DNA from: Argyresthia goedartella | Lineage: Eukaryota; Arthropoda; Insecta; Lepidoptera; Argyresthiidae | Length of the DNA stretch: 64,000 nt | NCBI GenBank assembly: GCA_949825045.1 | Contig: OX463832.1 | Span: 21,694,552-21,758,551, forward strand | Direction: 5' to 3' | In this document: piece after piece, positions 1 through 10,473 of the stretch | Numbering within the stretch: the stretch's first letter is position 1 | How the letters are laid out: each line of letters opens with the position of its first letter | Translations under genes and position numbers: made by a program | Notes under the pieces: generated by a model | Databases searched by the model: none | What the model saw: the letters and a program-made list of their open reading frames with translations, nothing else | Told to the model about the DNA's origin: nothing

Positions 1-269
1 CCCGCCAAGATTCGCGTGCGAAATTCACAAAAAAGTCTTGGACGGCTGTGTGTGTACTTCTTCACAGAAGTTAAACTAGGAATACACTCCATATTATGTA
101 TGGAAAGCGACACATCTTTGCCCATACGAGCTAGCGGACGCACATTGATAGCCAGTATAATACTCCATTGTTCGTTACAGGAAGCAAGCCCATCGCCACA
201 GTTATGGAGATTAATGAATCATAGTTTCTTCATTCCACAATAAATGAAAAACCAAGAAGTACATAAAAT
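1..269. other. No gene recognised (window edge)
   Basis: A 75-codon frame at 16-243 (+) has no similarity I recognise and no supporting signals, so I do not call it a gene. The stretch may be the far 3' flank of the LINE H fragment that follows. Confidence 0.4.
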
Positions 270-325
270 AGTGTACAAAGGCGAGTTATCTATCATAAGA
301 GATCTCTTCCAGCAAACCAAGTTCC
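270..325 (-). repeat. LINE H 3'-UTR fragment
   Basis: Read on the minus strand, this stretch has GGTTTGCTGGAAGA, then ATCTCT-like and AGAGAT-like arms, then CTCGCCTTTGTACA. The same order occurs at 3290-3370 (minus) and 59050-59110 (plus), where it follows a recognisable LINE RT C-terminus. It is therefore the 3' end of the same LINE family. Where this copy begins and ends is uncertain. Confidence 0.55.
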
Positions 326-470
326 AATGAGACAGGTTGATTATTGAGCAGTGTTAGACCCACAGATATCTCAACATATTTAATGCTCTGTGGGTAGACC
401 TATGTGTACCATACAACAATAAATTTATATACGAATGCCTGCCTAAATAGAATATAAATCCTAAACATAA

Positions 471-737
471 TAATAATAATAATAATAATATAACCTAGGA
501 CACTATTTACACACATTGATCTAGCCCCAAACTAGGATTCCCTGTATCTTGGGTACTAGACAACGATACATATACTTATATAGATAAATATTATACTTAG
601 ATAGATAAACAACCATGACTAGGGTACAAACATCCGTTCTCATCAAACAAATATTTGCCCCCACCGGGACTCGAACCCGGGACCCTTGGCTTCGTTGGCA
701 AGAGTCACTGCCGACTCGGCCATTCGGGTCGTCTAGA
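471..737 (-). mobile_element. tRNA-derived SINE, copy 1
   Basis: On the minus strand the 5' head carries an RNA polymerase III A box (TGGCCGAGTCGG) and a B box (GGGTTCGAGTCCC) about 40 bp further on. A body unrelated to tRNA follows, and the element ends in an (ATT)n tail at 471-490. The 8-bp sequence AAACATAA flanks it on both sides (463-470 and 738-745), which is a target-site duplication. Two further copies lie at 43721-43979 and 44040-44295. I recognise the family as a common lepidopteran SINE. It has no coding capacity and depends on LINE enzymes. Confidence 0.85.
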
Positions 738-745
738 AAACATAA

Positions 746-1117
746 ATGCCAAAATATGACATAATTTTAAATAGGTAGTTTATATGCATGTCTAATAAAG
801 GCGTATATGCCAAGGCAGCTAGGCCAATCTTAATAACAGAAATGGCCGCCCAATAAAATGTGGGAATTACTAAATCAACTGCCGAGAACTGATAGAATTG
901 ATTGTCGAAAGAATGAAATCAATTAAATTAAGTACACAGAGAATAATCTCTATTCCCTGTCTATTATGATGATCAAGGGTCTTCCACCAGGGTTGCCACC
1001 TTTACAATACATGAGCAGGGATACAAACATATACTCCTTAACTAGATAAGCTCTAAAAATAAAACCAATTTGTTGCTGCTTGATAAAACCTACAACGAAA
1101 CTGAAAAACTGTTCATT
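746..1117. other. No gene or recognised repeat
   Basis: AT-rich DNA without a reading frame or motif that I can assign. Confidence 0.4.
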
Positions 1118-1538
1118 TTTAGGGTTCCGTACCCGAAGGGTTCCAAACGGGACCCTATTACTAAGACTCCGCTGTCCGTCCGTCCGTCCGTCCGTCCGTC
1201 TGTCACCAGGCTGTATCTCAAGAACCTAGCTAGCTAGAGAGTTGAAATTTTCACAGATTATGTATTTATGTTGCCGCTATAACAACAAATACTAAAAAAC
1301 AGGATAAAAGAAATATTTAAGGGGGCTCCCATACAACAATTCTTTCAATACCACATACAAACTTATGGATGCACCTGGTTACGTACATGGAGTGTGAAAG
1401 CAACCGCACCAATAACTTTGTAAACAATATTTTGCTGTGTAAAATCCAAACTATTCACTCCACACCATCGCTTCCATTGAACGGTGGTACGGAACCCTTC
1501 GTGCGCGATTTAGACTCGCACTTGACCGGTTTTTAATA
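1118..1538 (+). repeat. Lepidopteran interspersed repeat (GGGTTCCGTACC...GGTTTTT type)
   Basis: It begins with GGGTTCCGTACC, carries GACCCTATTACTAAGACTCC and a short (GTCC)n tract at about 1175-1202, and ends with GGAACCC...GACTCGCACTTGACCGG plus a T run. I recognise this order from many lepidopteran genomes. The 5S-rRNA-like segment found in some family members is not visible here. Partial minus-strand copies are at 13360-13435 (head) and 63290-63360 (tail). No protein is encoded. Confidence 0.7.
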
Positions 1539-1833
1539 GTTAATTCCGTTTATCTGAAATGTGTGTCACTTATTAATTTCTCACATTCATAACATTTTCA
1601 CATCTACTATATAATCAGTAACAATAACAACCATAACAACCAACCATATAACAGACATGCACTACACTATACATCTTCTCTTCACATTATATACACACAC
1701 ACCACAAAAATTACCTATTTAGATACGTTTTTTCACTAATGACCAAAATAATTTGTAAGTTACTAATATGTAATAGGTACATACTATCTGTTGTTCTTTT
1801 AAAAAAAATCTTAACTTGCTATAACTTATAGTC

Positions 1834-1935
1834 AATAGTCAAAGTACTTTATTACTGTAGATATTTACATATACTTAGCAAACGTCATTTTTTGCCTCTT
1901 CTCTACATTGGACCACTGTGGGAGAAGAAGAAACT
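1834..1935 (-). repeat. LINE D 3'-end fragment
   Basis: This is the reverse complement of the terminal 3' UTR of LINE D copies at 18950-19045 and 47077-47150. It contains the CTCCCACAG arm, the AATGTAGAGAAGAGGCAAAA block and the TACAGTAATAAAGTACTTTGAC tail (broken here by family variation). The upstream body is missing, as expected for a severely 5'-truncated insertion. Confidence 0.75.
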
Positions 1936-2242
1936 TATTTTACTAGATCATGGGCCGAAGCAACCGCCGAAGCAACCAGTAGCGCGTCTTATCATTACGA
2001 TGATAAAATCTCACGGAAAAGGCTCTGTCTCCTAAGATACAAGACTTAGGTCCTATTTTAGGTGATAGAAGATACTAATCTCTTATAAAAGATTAAGTCC
2101 TGACTGTCCTAAGTATTGTTATGTAATTTAAATTTAATCTAAATATAATTTAATTTAAATTAATATTTGTACGCCTTTAAGGTAGAGTGTGGCAAGAACA
2201 ATATTTATTTAACAACCCTGTAACCCACATTCACAAATAAAA

Positions 2243-2930
2243 TATCTTTATCTTTATCTTTATCTTTATCTTTATCTTTATCTTTATCTTTATCTTTATC
2301 TTTATCTTTATCTTTATCTTTATCTTCATCTTTATCTTTATCTTTATCTTTATCTTTATCTTTATCTTTATCTTTATCTTTATCTTTATCTTTATCTTTA
2401 TCTTTATCTTTATCTTTATCTTTATCTTTATCTTTATCTTTATCTTTATCTTTATCTTTATCTTTATCTTTATCTTTATCTTTATCTTTATCTTTATCTT
2501 TATCTTTATCTTTATCTTTATCTTTATCTTTATCTTTATCTTTATCTTTATCTTTATCTTTATCTTTATCTTTATCTTTATCTTTATCTTTATCTTTATC
2601 TTTATCTTTATCTTTATCTTTATCTTTATCTTTATCTTTATCTTTATCTTTATCTTTATCTTTATCTTTATCTTTATCTTTATCTTTATCTTTATCTTTA
2701 TCTTTATCTTTATCTTTATCTTTATCTTTATCTTTATCTTTATCTTTATCTTTATCTTTATCTTTATCTTTATCTTTATCTTTATCTTTATCTTTATCTT
2801 TATCTTTATCTTTATCTTTATCTTTATCTTTATCTTTATCTTTATCTTTATCTTTATCTTTATCTTTATCTTTATCTTTATCTTTATCTTTATCTTTATC
2901 TTTATCTTTATCTTTATCTTTATCTTTATC
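2243..2930. repeat. (TTTATC)n hexanucleotide array, ~115 units
   Basis: About 690 bp of nearly perfect TTTATC repeats, with one visible interruption (a C for T at about 2327). The array starts directly after ACAAATAAAATA, which looks like the 3' end of a plus-strand LINE, so it probably grew from the simple-repeat tail of a retrotransposon. On the minus strand each unit reads AGATAA, a consensus GATA-factor site. The minus strand is open as an Ile-Lys dipeptide repeat, which I regard as an artefact of the repeat and not a gene. Confidence 0.95.
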
Positions 2931-3161
2931 AAAAAAGCGGCGAAACGGCTGTAGCTAGGAAGATTCTATTGATAAGAATATCTTCTTCCTATTATTATAA
3001 AACCGCTCACTAAGAAATTTTGGACCCTAATAACCGTGTTACCACAAAACCTCTAAACAAACGTCAAATCCCATACGTTTTTGTTTTTAAACAAGTGTTG
3101 AACAGTAGTTTATTTTTTTGTGGTGAGGCCCTAAGGGTCTAAAAATTGTCCTTAAAGTTTT

Positions 3162-3289
3162 ATGGAGAGTCACGGGGGAGTCATTTCATTATATGCTGTA
3201 TTACTAGGCATGAGAGTCGAATTTTACTTTTTTTCTCATATGAATCCCAGGAGTTCAGAAATACAATTCACAATTCTTTATAGCACAGA
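3162..3289. other. No gene recognised
   Basis: A 72-codon plus-strand frame at 3162-3380 runs into the LINE H 3' UTR on the other strand and resembles nothing I know. I treat it as chance. Confidence 0.4.
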
Positions 3290-4200
3290 AAATTACAAAA
3301 TTACATTATACATGAAATTAAAAGGCAAAGACGAGCTTATCTCTCAACAGAGATTTCTTCCAGCAAACCTATCAGGATAGGATACGTAAAACTGAAAAGG
3401 GTAGTCTAGTGCAATAATTATATACAGGAAACCTAACACGAAAGAGAAAGTAAGTGCTCTTTCAAGCGCTTCTTAAAGGAGAAGAGAGTGGTACTGAGCC
3501 TAATAGTACAGGGAAGTGCGTTCCACAGCCGAATGACCCTCAGCCTTAACGAGTGCTCGTAGGCGACGGTGTTATGCTGCGGAATACATAGAAGAGACAC
3601 CGTGTGAGATCCCCGCGCCTTGCCTCTGGAGAAAAGGAACTCAAAACTTTCACTTTGATCGGGGGTTTTTCAAGATGTTGAAGAGTATTGCCAATATGTG
3701 GAAATCACGGCGAAGACGAATCGGGAGCCAACCCAGTTCCTTGCGATACTGCGATACGTGGTCATACTTGCGCAGCCCAAAGACGAACCGAATCCCGAGG
3801 TTCTGAAGTCGTTCGAGTTTATTCAGTTGTTCTTCGTTCGCACTAACCCAGCAAGCATCGGCATAGTCAATTAAAGGGAGTAGAAGGGACTGGTCTTGAG
3901 TGACATACTAAATGCCGTGGAAGGAAGTATTGTAATCATCGAAGAGAGTGAAACGATGCGAAGACTCGTCAGCTGACCTCCGAGACATGGGGCAACTAAG
4001 ACAGCATGTTATCCAATTCAACTCCGAGATTTTTAGCTTTATCGCTGTATTTGATAACGGTTCCGTCAAATATTAGAGGAGCGATTGGAAGTTGTTTTAA
4101 CAGGTTAAGAGAGTGTCGGGTTCGCAAGATCTAGGCCTGCGACTTGCTCGGCTTTTGGGAGGAACCAGGTTTTGCGGACCAGGAAGTCCATTTGAGAGGG
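3290..4200 (-). pseudogene. LINE H fragment: RT C-terminus and 3' UTR, decayed
   Basis: The 3' UTR block at 3290-3370 matches the other LINE H ends. Upstream on the same strand, around 3640-3850, a conceptual translation reads LERLQNLGIRFVFGLRKYDH and then LGWLPIRLRRDFH. This is the connection/thumb region that follows the RT catalytic core in CR1/Jockey-type LINEs. No frame longer than 60 codons survives, so the copy is dead. The RT core and endonuclease are absent, so it is 5'-truncated. The element presumably used target-primed reverse transcription. Confidence 0.7.
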
Positions 4201-4236
4201 CCCACATCCTGATATTCTCGAGGTCAGCATAATAGT

Positions 4237-4305
4237 TTTTTTTTCATTTTGTACGCACTTCAAGTTGGCAGCCAAACTTGAAGTGCGTACAAAAGGAAAA
4301 AAAAA
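4237..4305. repeat. Near-perfect hairpin
   Basis: The arm TTTTGTACGCACTTCAAGTT at about 4247-4266 is mirrored by AACTTGAAGTGCGTACAAAA at 4275-4294. A short GGC/GCC step lies inside, and a T run and an A run continue the pairing outside. Origin unknown; it may be a small foldback element. Confidence 0.85.
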
Positions 4306-4389
4306 GTGATGTTTTAATTAAATACTCTTTGGTGCGTTTACAATTTGACGTGATGTTTTGCAGTCTGCATGACATTAGTGAACCTCTCA

Positions 4390-4600
4390 TGCAATGAGAT
4401 GACGACCTCCGTGGCGTTGAGGTCGAGGCTGTGCTTCCCAAGCGAGAGGTCCAGGATTCGAATCCCGACTGGGGAGGAAGAAAAAAAACCCCAGGTGTTG
4501 GAAGCTTGCATGTGTGTTATGTCGCTCTTTGTGGTTCCCACGACACAGGGTTTCCTAGTGTGGGGCCAGACGGAATGCATGTGCCTATAATGTAAATATT
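4390..4600 (+). mobile_element. tRNA-derived SINE (second family)
   Basis: The head reads GACGACCTCCGTGGCGTTGAGG, which fits an RNA polymerase III A box, and about 50 bp further on is GGATTCGAATCCCGACTGG, a B box. An A run follows at about 4482-4489. The GACGACCTCCGTGG start is shared with noctuid-type SINEs that I recognise. The 3' end is not defined. It is non-coding. Confidence 0.65.
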
Positions 4601-4849
4601 CGTTATTCTTTAACGCAACATTTCTATTCGCGCTAACGCTTTGGCGTGCAGCGTCTTCCGCTACGCGCTTATAAAAATTGATGTATTGTCTATGCCTAGC
4701 GTTTTAGTTGTAATTTATCAAAACAATGAAATCTCTAACAAGGCGAATAAATCTGTAATTATAAAATGTTAAGTAGTTGAATTGTTCTGCTGAGTGTGCT
4801 TATAATGGGAGACACGTGGTGTTTTTACATAATGTAAAAGCAATGAAGG

Positions 4850-4990
4850 TATGGGAAAACCGGGACTGTATTGGGTTGGTTAATCTAACCCAAAACGGAA
4901 CTTGCTGTTAATCATTTTGTTATTATTTAAAATAAATAATATTTTTATAAGTATTTGTATTAGTTAAATGACAATTGATAAGTTGACATG
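4850..4990 (+). repeat. LINE D 3'-UTR relic
   Basis: The segment with GGACTGTATTGGGTTGGTTA, CTTGCTGTTAATCATTTTGT and TTGTATTAGTTAA matches, in order, the region directly after the RT stop codon in the LINE D copies at 18780-18895 and 46905-47010. Diverged and without coding sequence. Confidence 0.6.
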
Positions 4991-5109
4991 ATTGCTCTTC
5001 TTTAGTTCTTTGAGATAAAATTAAAAATAAAGAAGAGGAGATAAAATTGTATTAAAAAGAGAGAAGAATAAAATAGTTAGCTTTCACTTCGTTTAGATTA
5101 GATAACTAA

Positions 5110-5345
5110 ACTGTTTTTGAGCATTGGCGGTATCAATAGTGGTAAATCTTCAAAATATATAAAACGCAAAGGTGACTGACTGACTGACTGATCTATCAAC
5201 ACAGAAAGGCATGCAGATAGCCACTATGAAGTAGGCATCTGCTAAGAAAGGATTTTGATAAATTCAACCCCCAAGGGGATAAAATAGGGGATGAAAGTTT
5301 GTATGAAACTTCGTAAATTTTCGACTGATCTTCGGCATTTTAAAT
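5110..5345 (+). repeat. Lepidopteran interspersed repeat (GACTGACTGACTGATC type)
   Basis: GTGACTGACTGACTGACTGA is followed by GGCATGCAGATAGC, GCTAAGAAAGGATTTTGA and CAACCCCCAAGGGGATAAAA. I recognise this order as a very common lepidopteran dispersed repeat. Here it ends abruptly at the 5' break of the errantivirus gag. Confidence 0.6.
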
Positions 5346-5351
5346 AAAATT

Positions 5352-6350
5352 ACGGGATCCGCTGGCCGTACATTAACCACAAATGGCACGCCATCCACTT
5401 GGCAAGGTATCAAAAATACTTTGGTCAACAATTTCAGTGACCAAAGAGACGAGTCTGCTCTCTACACAGACCTGTCCATGTTAATTCAAGGCACAGATAC
5501 ACCGCAAGTTTTTTACGAACGGGTACAAATTCTATTGAGCACTATCATTACATACATAGAACTACATGATAGCGTAGCCACCACAGTTGAAGCCAAGCGT
5601 TCCCTATATAAAAAGCTTGCCCTTCAGTCATACCTAAGGCTTAAATGACCCACTAGGATCGCGAATTCGATGCATGCGACCAAACACCTTAGAAGATGCT
5701 CTGCACTTTGCACAAGAAGAGTTGAAAATCCTTTATTTGCAAGGCAAAAACAAGCCGACCCCCTTCAGAAAAATGACACCATTCACTGCGACTACAGCTT
5801 TTAGACCTCAAATCCCTCAAAACTATTCGTTTGCACCAAATCCACTCGCACACACATTAATGTCAAATCAGGCTCCAATCCCACCACCAATGCAAAGAAA
5901 CATGTCCCCAATAATCCAGGACCTTCACGCACACAGCAAATTTTTAGTGCCATGCCCACATCTAACATGTCAACCGGCTTTAAGATCCCACCCCAAGCAC
6001 AATTTTCTCGGCAAAATCAGCCTCACAATCAAGCCCAACCCATGAGTGGTGTCAGCCACCCCGTTGCCCGAACTTTGCCACCAACAAGGCCTTACAACTG
6101 GCGAAGCAATGGCAACTCTCATGTTGACTATAGGTCGCGTGAAATGCATATTCATGAAACACAGAACCCTTACGACTCTTGTTCCTATGGTTATGAAGAG
6201 CCATCATCTGCTGAGCAATTATACAATATGGGATCATACGAATACCCACCCCAAGATATGTTATGCTATGGACAAAATGATCACGTTGACGTTAACCAGG
6301 AAAATGAGTCAAATTTTCCCTTGGAGACGGAGACGAATTACCCCAAATAG
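5352..6350 (+). pseudogene. Errantivirus gag remnant
   Basis: The first part (5352-5648) contains TPSTWQGIKNTLVNNF and then FSDQRDESALYTDLSMLIQG, a pattern typical of errantivirus capsid proteins. The similarity continues in another frame after 5650 (LEDALHFAQEELKIL) and again in a third frame as a Pro/Asn/Gln-rich tail to about 6350. No CCHC zinc knuckle is visible, which fits errantivirus Gag. The start is missing and at least two frameshifts are present. The intact protein would form the particle core in the cytoplasm. Confidence 0.75.
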
Positions 6351-6389
6351 AGTTAAATATACAAAACAAGCGGCAACTGCCCTATATAC

Positions 6390-6786
6390 AGATTGAAAAC
6401 CCGCCCCTAAAGTTACTTTTAGACACTGGCGCTAATCAATCTTTCATAAGTCCCGAGGCTTTGAACAAATACTTTCCCGATTTGACTCTTAGTTATGACC
6501 CATTTATTGTCACCAACATACACGCATCCACCATAATCACTTTTCAGTCACGATCCCCTGTTTTAACGAAATCCAAGACTCAAAATCCGTAAAACTATAC
6601 GTGTATAAATTCCATGATTATTTCGATGGCCTTATCGGTTGCGATCTACTTGAACAGTGGCAAGCGAATATCGATCTAGGAAATCGAATACTGCCCAGTT
6701 TGCGAATAACAAAATTCACATGCATGGACCAGAAAGTCGCCAACTATTGGAGGACACAATCCCGGCCCAGTCATCAAAACTACTAA
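6390..6786 (+). pseudogene. Errantivirus aspartic protease remnant
   Basis: The catalytic motif L-L-D-T-G-A is encoded at about 6416-6433, followed by NQSFISPEAL. The C-terminal part LIGCDLLEQWQANIDL lies in another frame at about 6631-6680, so the domain is frameshifted near 6550-6590. The family cleaves the Gag-Pol polyprotein as a homodimer. It sits between gag and RT as expected. Confidence 0.75.
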
Positions 6787-6950
6787 AAGTCCCGACCACG
6801 ATAAATAATGGTGAAATTCATATAGAAGAACAGATGATCTGTAATTGTAAAATCAACGAGTGTATTTCCATATCTAAAAAAACTTTGCATACGTGGAGAT
6901 ATCTAACCCAACACAGAATGACATTACTTTATCTTTAACAGAACCCATAC

Positions 6951-8866
6951 ATGCACAACTGTACAATGGAGCAAACCTTGCAATTTTCATGTGTTAATGC
7001 CCGCTCGCAGGAAGTCATACCGCGTTTGCGCACTGGACGCCTAAACGATGAGGAATCATGTAATTTGATAAACTTATGCAGCGAATACTCCGATGCTTTT
7101 TATGTGGAAGGCGAACAATTGTCGTTCACAAATCAGATTAAACATTCGATTAATACAACTGACGATAAACCAGTTCATAGTAAAACTTATAGATATCCAT
7201 ACATACACAGAGAAGAAGTAAGAAATCAGGTAAAAAGTATGTTGAGACAAGGAATTATTAGACCATCGACCTCTGCCTGGAGTGCCCCCCTATTTGGGTA
7301 GTCCCAAAAAAACCGGACGCATCAGGAAAGGTTAAGTGGAGACTAGTCATAGACTTTCGAAAACTTAATGATAAGACTGTCGAGGACAAATATCCAATAC
7401 CCAACAAAGTTGATATTTTAGATAAACTAGGAAGGTGTCAGTATTTCACGACACTAGATCTTGCCAGCGGTTTTTTCCAAGTGGAAATGGATCCAAAGGA
7501 CATTCACAAAACAGGTTTCAATGTGGAGCGCGGACACTATGAGTTTATTCGTATGCCCATGGGCTTAAAAAACTCACCATCAACATTCCAACGAGTTATG
7601 GATAACATCCTACAAGGCGTCGAAAATACCATAGTGTACTTGGACGACATTTTGGTATACTCCACATCGCTTCAGGAACACATAGTGAACCTCAAAAAAG
7701 TATTCCAAAGACTCCGCGAAACCAATTTCAAAATCCAGATGGATAAATCCGAGTTTTTAAAACGCGAGACCCCATATTTAGGAAACATTATTACCCGAGA
7801 AGGTGTAAAACCAAACCCAGATAAAATTGCCGCAAAATGCAAGTACCCTATCCCAAGAACAACTAAACAGATTAAAGGTTTTCTAGGCTTACTGGGCTAT
7901 TATCGTCGATTCATACCAGATAATGCAAAAATAACGAAACCGCTTACCGCATGCTTAAAAAAAGGATCAAAAATTATCATCAATTCCGATTATGTAATCG
8001 GACATAGATTGTTTCGAACATTGTAAAACTCTTCTGACAAATGACCCCATTTTAGTATATCCAGATTTTGCAAAAGAATTCATTTTGACTACAGACGCGT
8101 CAAATTACGCCCTTGGAGAGATTTATCTCAAGGATCTATGGGTGTAGACCACCCTATAGCATATGCTTCACGGACTCTCAATGACAGCGAGGTCAATTAC
8201 TCTACCATTGAAAAAGAGCTGCTTGCTATAGTTTGGGCTACCAAGTATTTTAGACCTTATCTCTTTGGCCGGAAATTTAAAATTATTACAGACCACAAGC
8301 CTTTGCAATGGCTCATGAATATGAAAGAGCCCAATTCCCGACTCACTCGATGGAGGTTAAAGTTAGCGGATTATAATCACACCATAGTCTACAAAAAAGG
8401 CAAGGCCAATACAAACGCAGACGCTTTGTCTCGCATCGAGATAAATAACGAGAATATGTCATTGGTTGTCAACCCTTCGGAAATTAATACAAGTTCATCG
8501 TCTTCCACGATATCAGCACCCGACCGAAACCCTATTCCTAGCTCCTCAGCTACAGCCACCGCTCACACTAGCGCCGAAGATCCCACACTAGAAATCCCTA
8601 TAATCACTGACCCTTTGAATCAATTTAAAAAACAGATTGTGTTGAACATCTTAAATCACCCGCCTCGAACCAGACCTACAGTCACGCAACCTTTTGAAGG
8701 ACACATTAAGACTTCAATCGACATTTTCGATCAAAGATTAAAAAGTAGCCTAACTGAAACAATCCAAAACCACGTAGACTCCAATACACGCACAGCTCTC
8801 TTGATTGATCAACCCCGAAAACGAAATTTACGCCATAATTCCTATCATACAGCGTATTTTTGGTAG
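6951..8866 (+). pseudogene. Errantivirus reverse transcriptase and RNase H
   Basis: The region opens with the N-terminal RT pattern (YRYPYIHREEVRNQVKSMLR, then [13 protein letters not shown]). A frameshift falls at about 7295. The palm follows with [35 protein letters not shown] and the catalytic Y-L-D-D box at 7637-7648. A stop at 8026 and a frameshift separate the RT from RNase H, which shows TTDAS at about 8090, YSTIEKELLAIVWATKYFR, ITDHKPLQWL and ANTNADALSR. A low-complexity Ser/Thr/Pro linker leads to the integrase. Catalytic residues are still visible, but the frame is broken at least twice. Confidence 0.88.
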
Positions 8867-10013
8867 CTCGGCCATGAACTTGGTCCTTGTAAAATGTGAA
8901 CTGGAGAACGTTGTCTTACCCCTTAGGCAGCAACCTATAGTAAAAGCATATCACGAAGGAAAAACTAATCATCGAGGCATCAATGAGACATTGCTTTCAT
9001 TATCAAAACGTTATTTCTGGCCAAAAATGCGCGACACGATTACAAAATACATAAGTGCTTGCAATACGTGTAATACAGCGAAATATGACCGTAACCCACC
9101 ACGCCCTCAATTCAACATAGTACCTACTCCCACTAGGCCATTTGAAGCAGCGCAAGCCGATGTAATTACTATTGAACAGGAAAAATACCTAACTGTCGTA
9201 TATTCCTTCTCTAAATATGCGCAAGCATACCATATCCCCGATTGTACTGGACTCAGTATCATTAAAGCTTTCCTAAAATTTGCCACTCATCACGGATATC
9301 CAATGACCTTGATAACAGATAATGGGACTGAGTTTGTGAATCAGATCGTTAGAGAATTTTTGATATTACACAACATAGAACACAATACTTCTATGCCCCA
9401 TGCCCCAAATCAAAACAGGATGATAGAGCGTTTCAACTCTACCCTTTTGGAACATCTACGGCTGCTTAAAGTAAAACACAAAAATGAAACCGCCAAAAAT
9501 CTTATTCCCTACGCACTAATTGCTTACAATAGCTTAGTGCACAGTTTCACAAAATGCAGACCTTTCGAAGTTATATCAGGCCACTTTGATCCCCGAGAAC
9601 CTATTAATATAAACCTAACAGAGAGATTAATGCAGCAATATATATATGACCACCGAGAACGAATGGAAACTATTTACCACCATATACATAACATGTCGCT
9701 CGCCGACCGAGGAAAAATCACTAATAGAATAAATGAGACAAGGGAACCCCAAATTCAATACGAACCAAATCAAGAGGTATTTGTTCGAAACCCCGCCGCG
9801 GCCCGACAAAAACTTGCCCCCCGCTTTAAGCCTGACAGAGTAACTAGTAATTTACCAATTCATATTTATACTACAAAAAACCGTGGCCCAGTAGCTAAAG
9901 TAAGACTGAAGCGGCCACTTAAGGATAGAATCGTTCCATTGTTACAGATCCCTAATACTGATCTCGACCTTAGCGGGTCAAGTACAAGAAATACAACTGG
10001 ACAACCTCAGTAA
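8805..10013 (+). pseudogene. Errantivirus integrase (long open segment)
   Basis: This 402-codon open segment holds an HHCC zinc-binding N-terminus (H-x-H, then CNTC), followed by a DDE core: D in AADVI-like context (AQADVITIEQ), D in TDNGTEFV, and E in NRMIERFNSTLLEHL. A C-terminal domain rich in basic residues follows. The family inserts the viral cDNA into chromosomal DNA. This is the best-preserved part of the element. It is only the end of the polyprotein, overlaps the RNase H frame and has no start codon of its own, so I class it as a remnant. Confidence 0.87.
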
Positions 10014-10473
10014 TGGACCGGGCCTACTACCATTCAAACTCGGCACCGCTAAAATAATTTCCCATTACCATACTTTCATCCATGAAATAGACTTAGGTAA
10101 AATCAAAGATACCATCTTCAACTTAAAGACTCAGCTATCCGACACATACACATATACTTCCAACACTCTTAGTGATGACACGTCCATTTTTAAGTATCAA
10201 ATTAAACATGCATATAATAAACTTGATAAAGCGCTTACCCACATTGAAACTTTTTTAGCCACTCGAGTTAAGAGAGGTTTGTTCAACCCTTTAGGTGCTC
10301 TTATCAAAGATATTACAGGCAATCTGGATCAAAACGATGCTATCCGATTCGAAAACGCTATCCAGGTCTTAAATTACAACCAAAAAAGTATTTCTGATAC
10401 CTACACTAAACACATTACACTATGCAATGAAATGACTACTCAACAGGCATTGCAGAATTGCAGAAATCACTAT
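10013..10473 (+). pseudogene. Errantivirus env remnant (F-protein-like), truncated
   Basis: The sequence after the integrase stop codes in several frames for an envelope start of the type shared by errantiviruses and baculovirus F proteins. A furin-type cleavage site (R-V-K-R, 10264-10275) is directly followed by a Gly/Leu/Phe-rich stretch, which is where the fusion peptide lies in this family. The upstream subunit is short and broken. The sequence ends at about 10473, so the transmembrane part is missing. It cannot make a working envelope. Its presence shows the element belonged to the env-carrying branch. Confidence 0.72.

Larger units (their letters stand above)
5346..10473 (+). mobile_element. 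Errantivirus (Ty3/Gypsy endogenous retrovirus), broken
   Basis: Gag, aspartic protease, RT, RNase H, integrase and an env start follow each other on the plus strand in the order normal for insect errantiviruses. The 5' end is cut inside gag, where a dispersed repeat adjoins. The 3' end is cut inside env, where Helitron sequence begins. No LTR, primer-binding site or polypurine tract is visible. Frameshifts and stops occur in every gene, so the copy is not functional. Confidence 0.88.

Noticed and set aside
2231..2932. 233-codon Ile-Lys repeat protein on the minus strand
   Set aside because: It is the translation of a hexanucleotide array without stops; no start context, no other domain.
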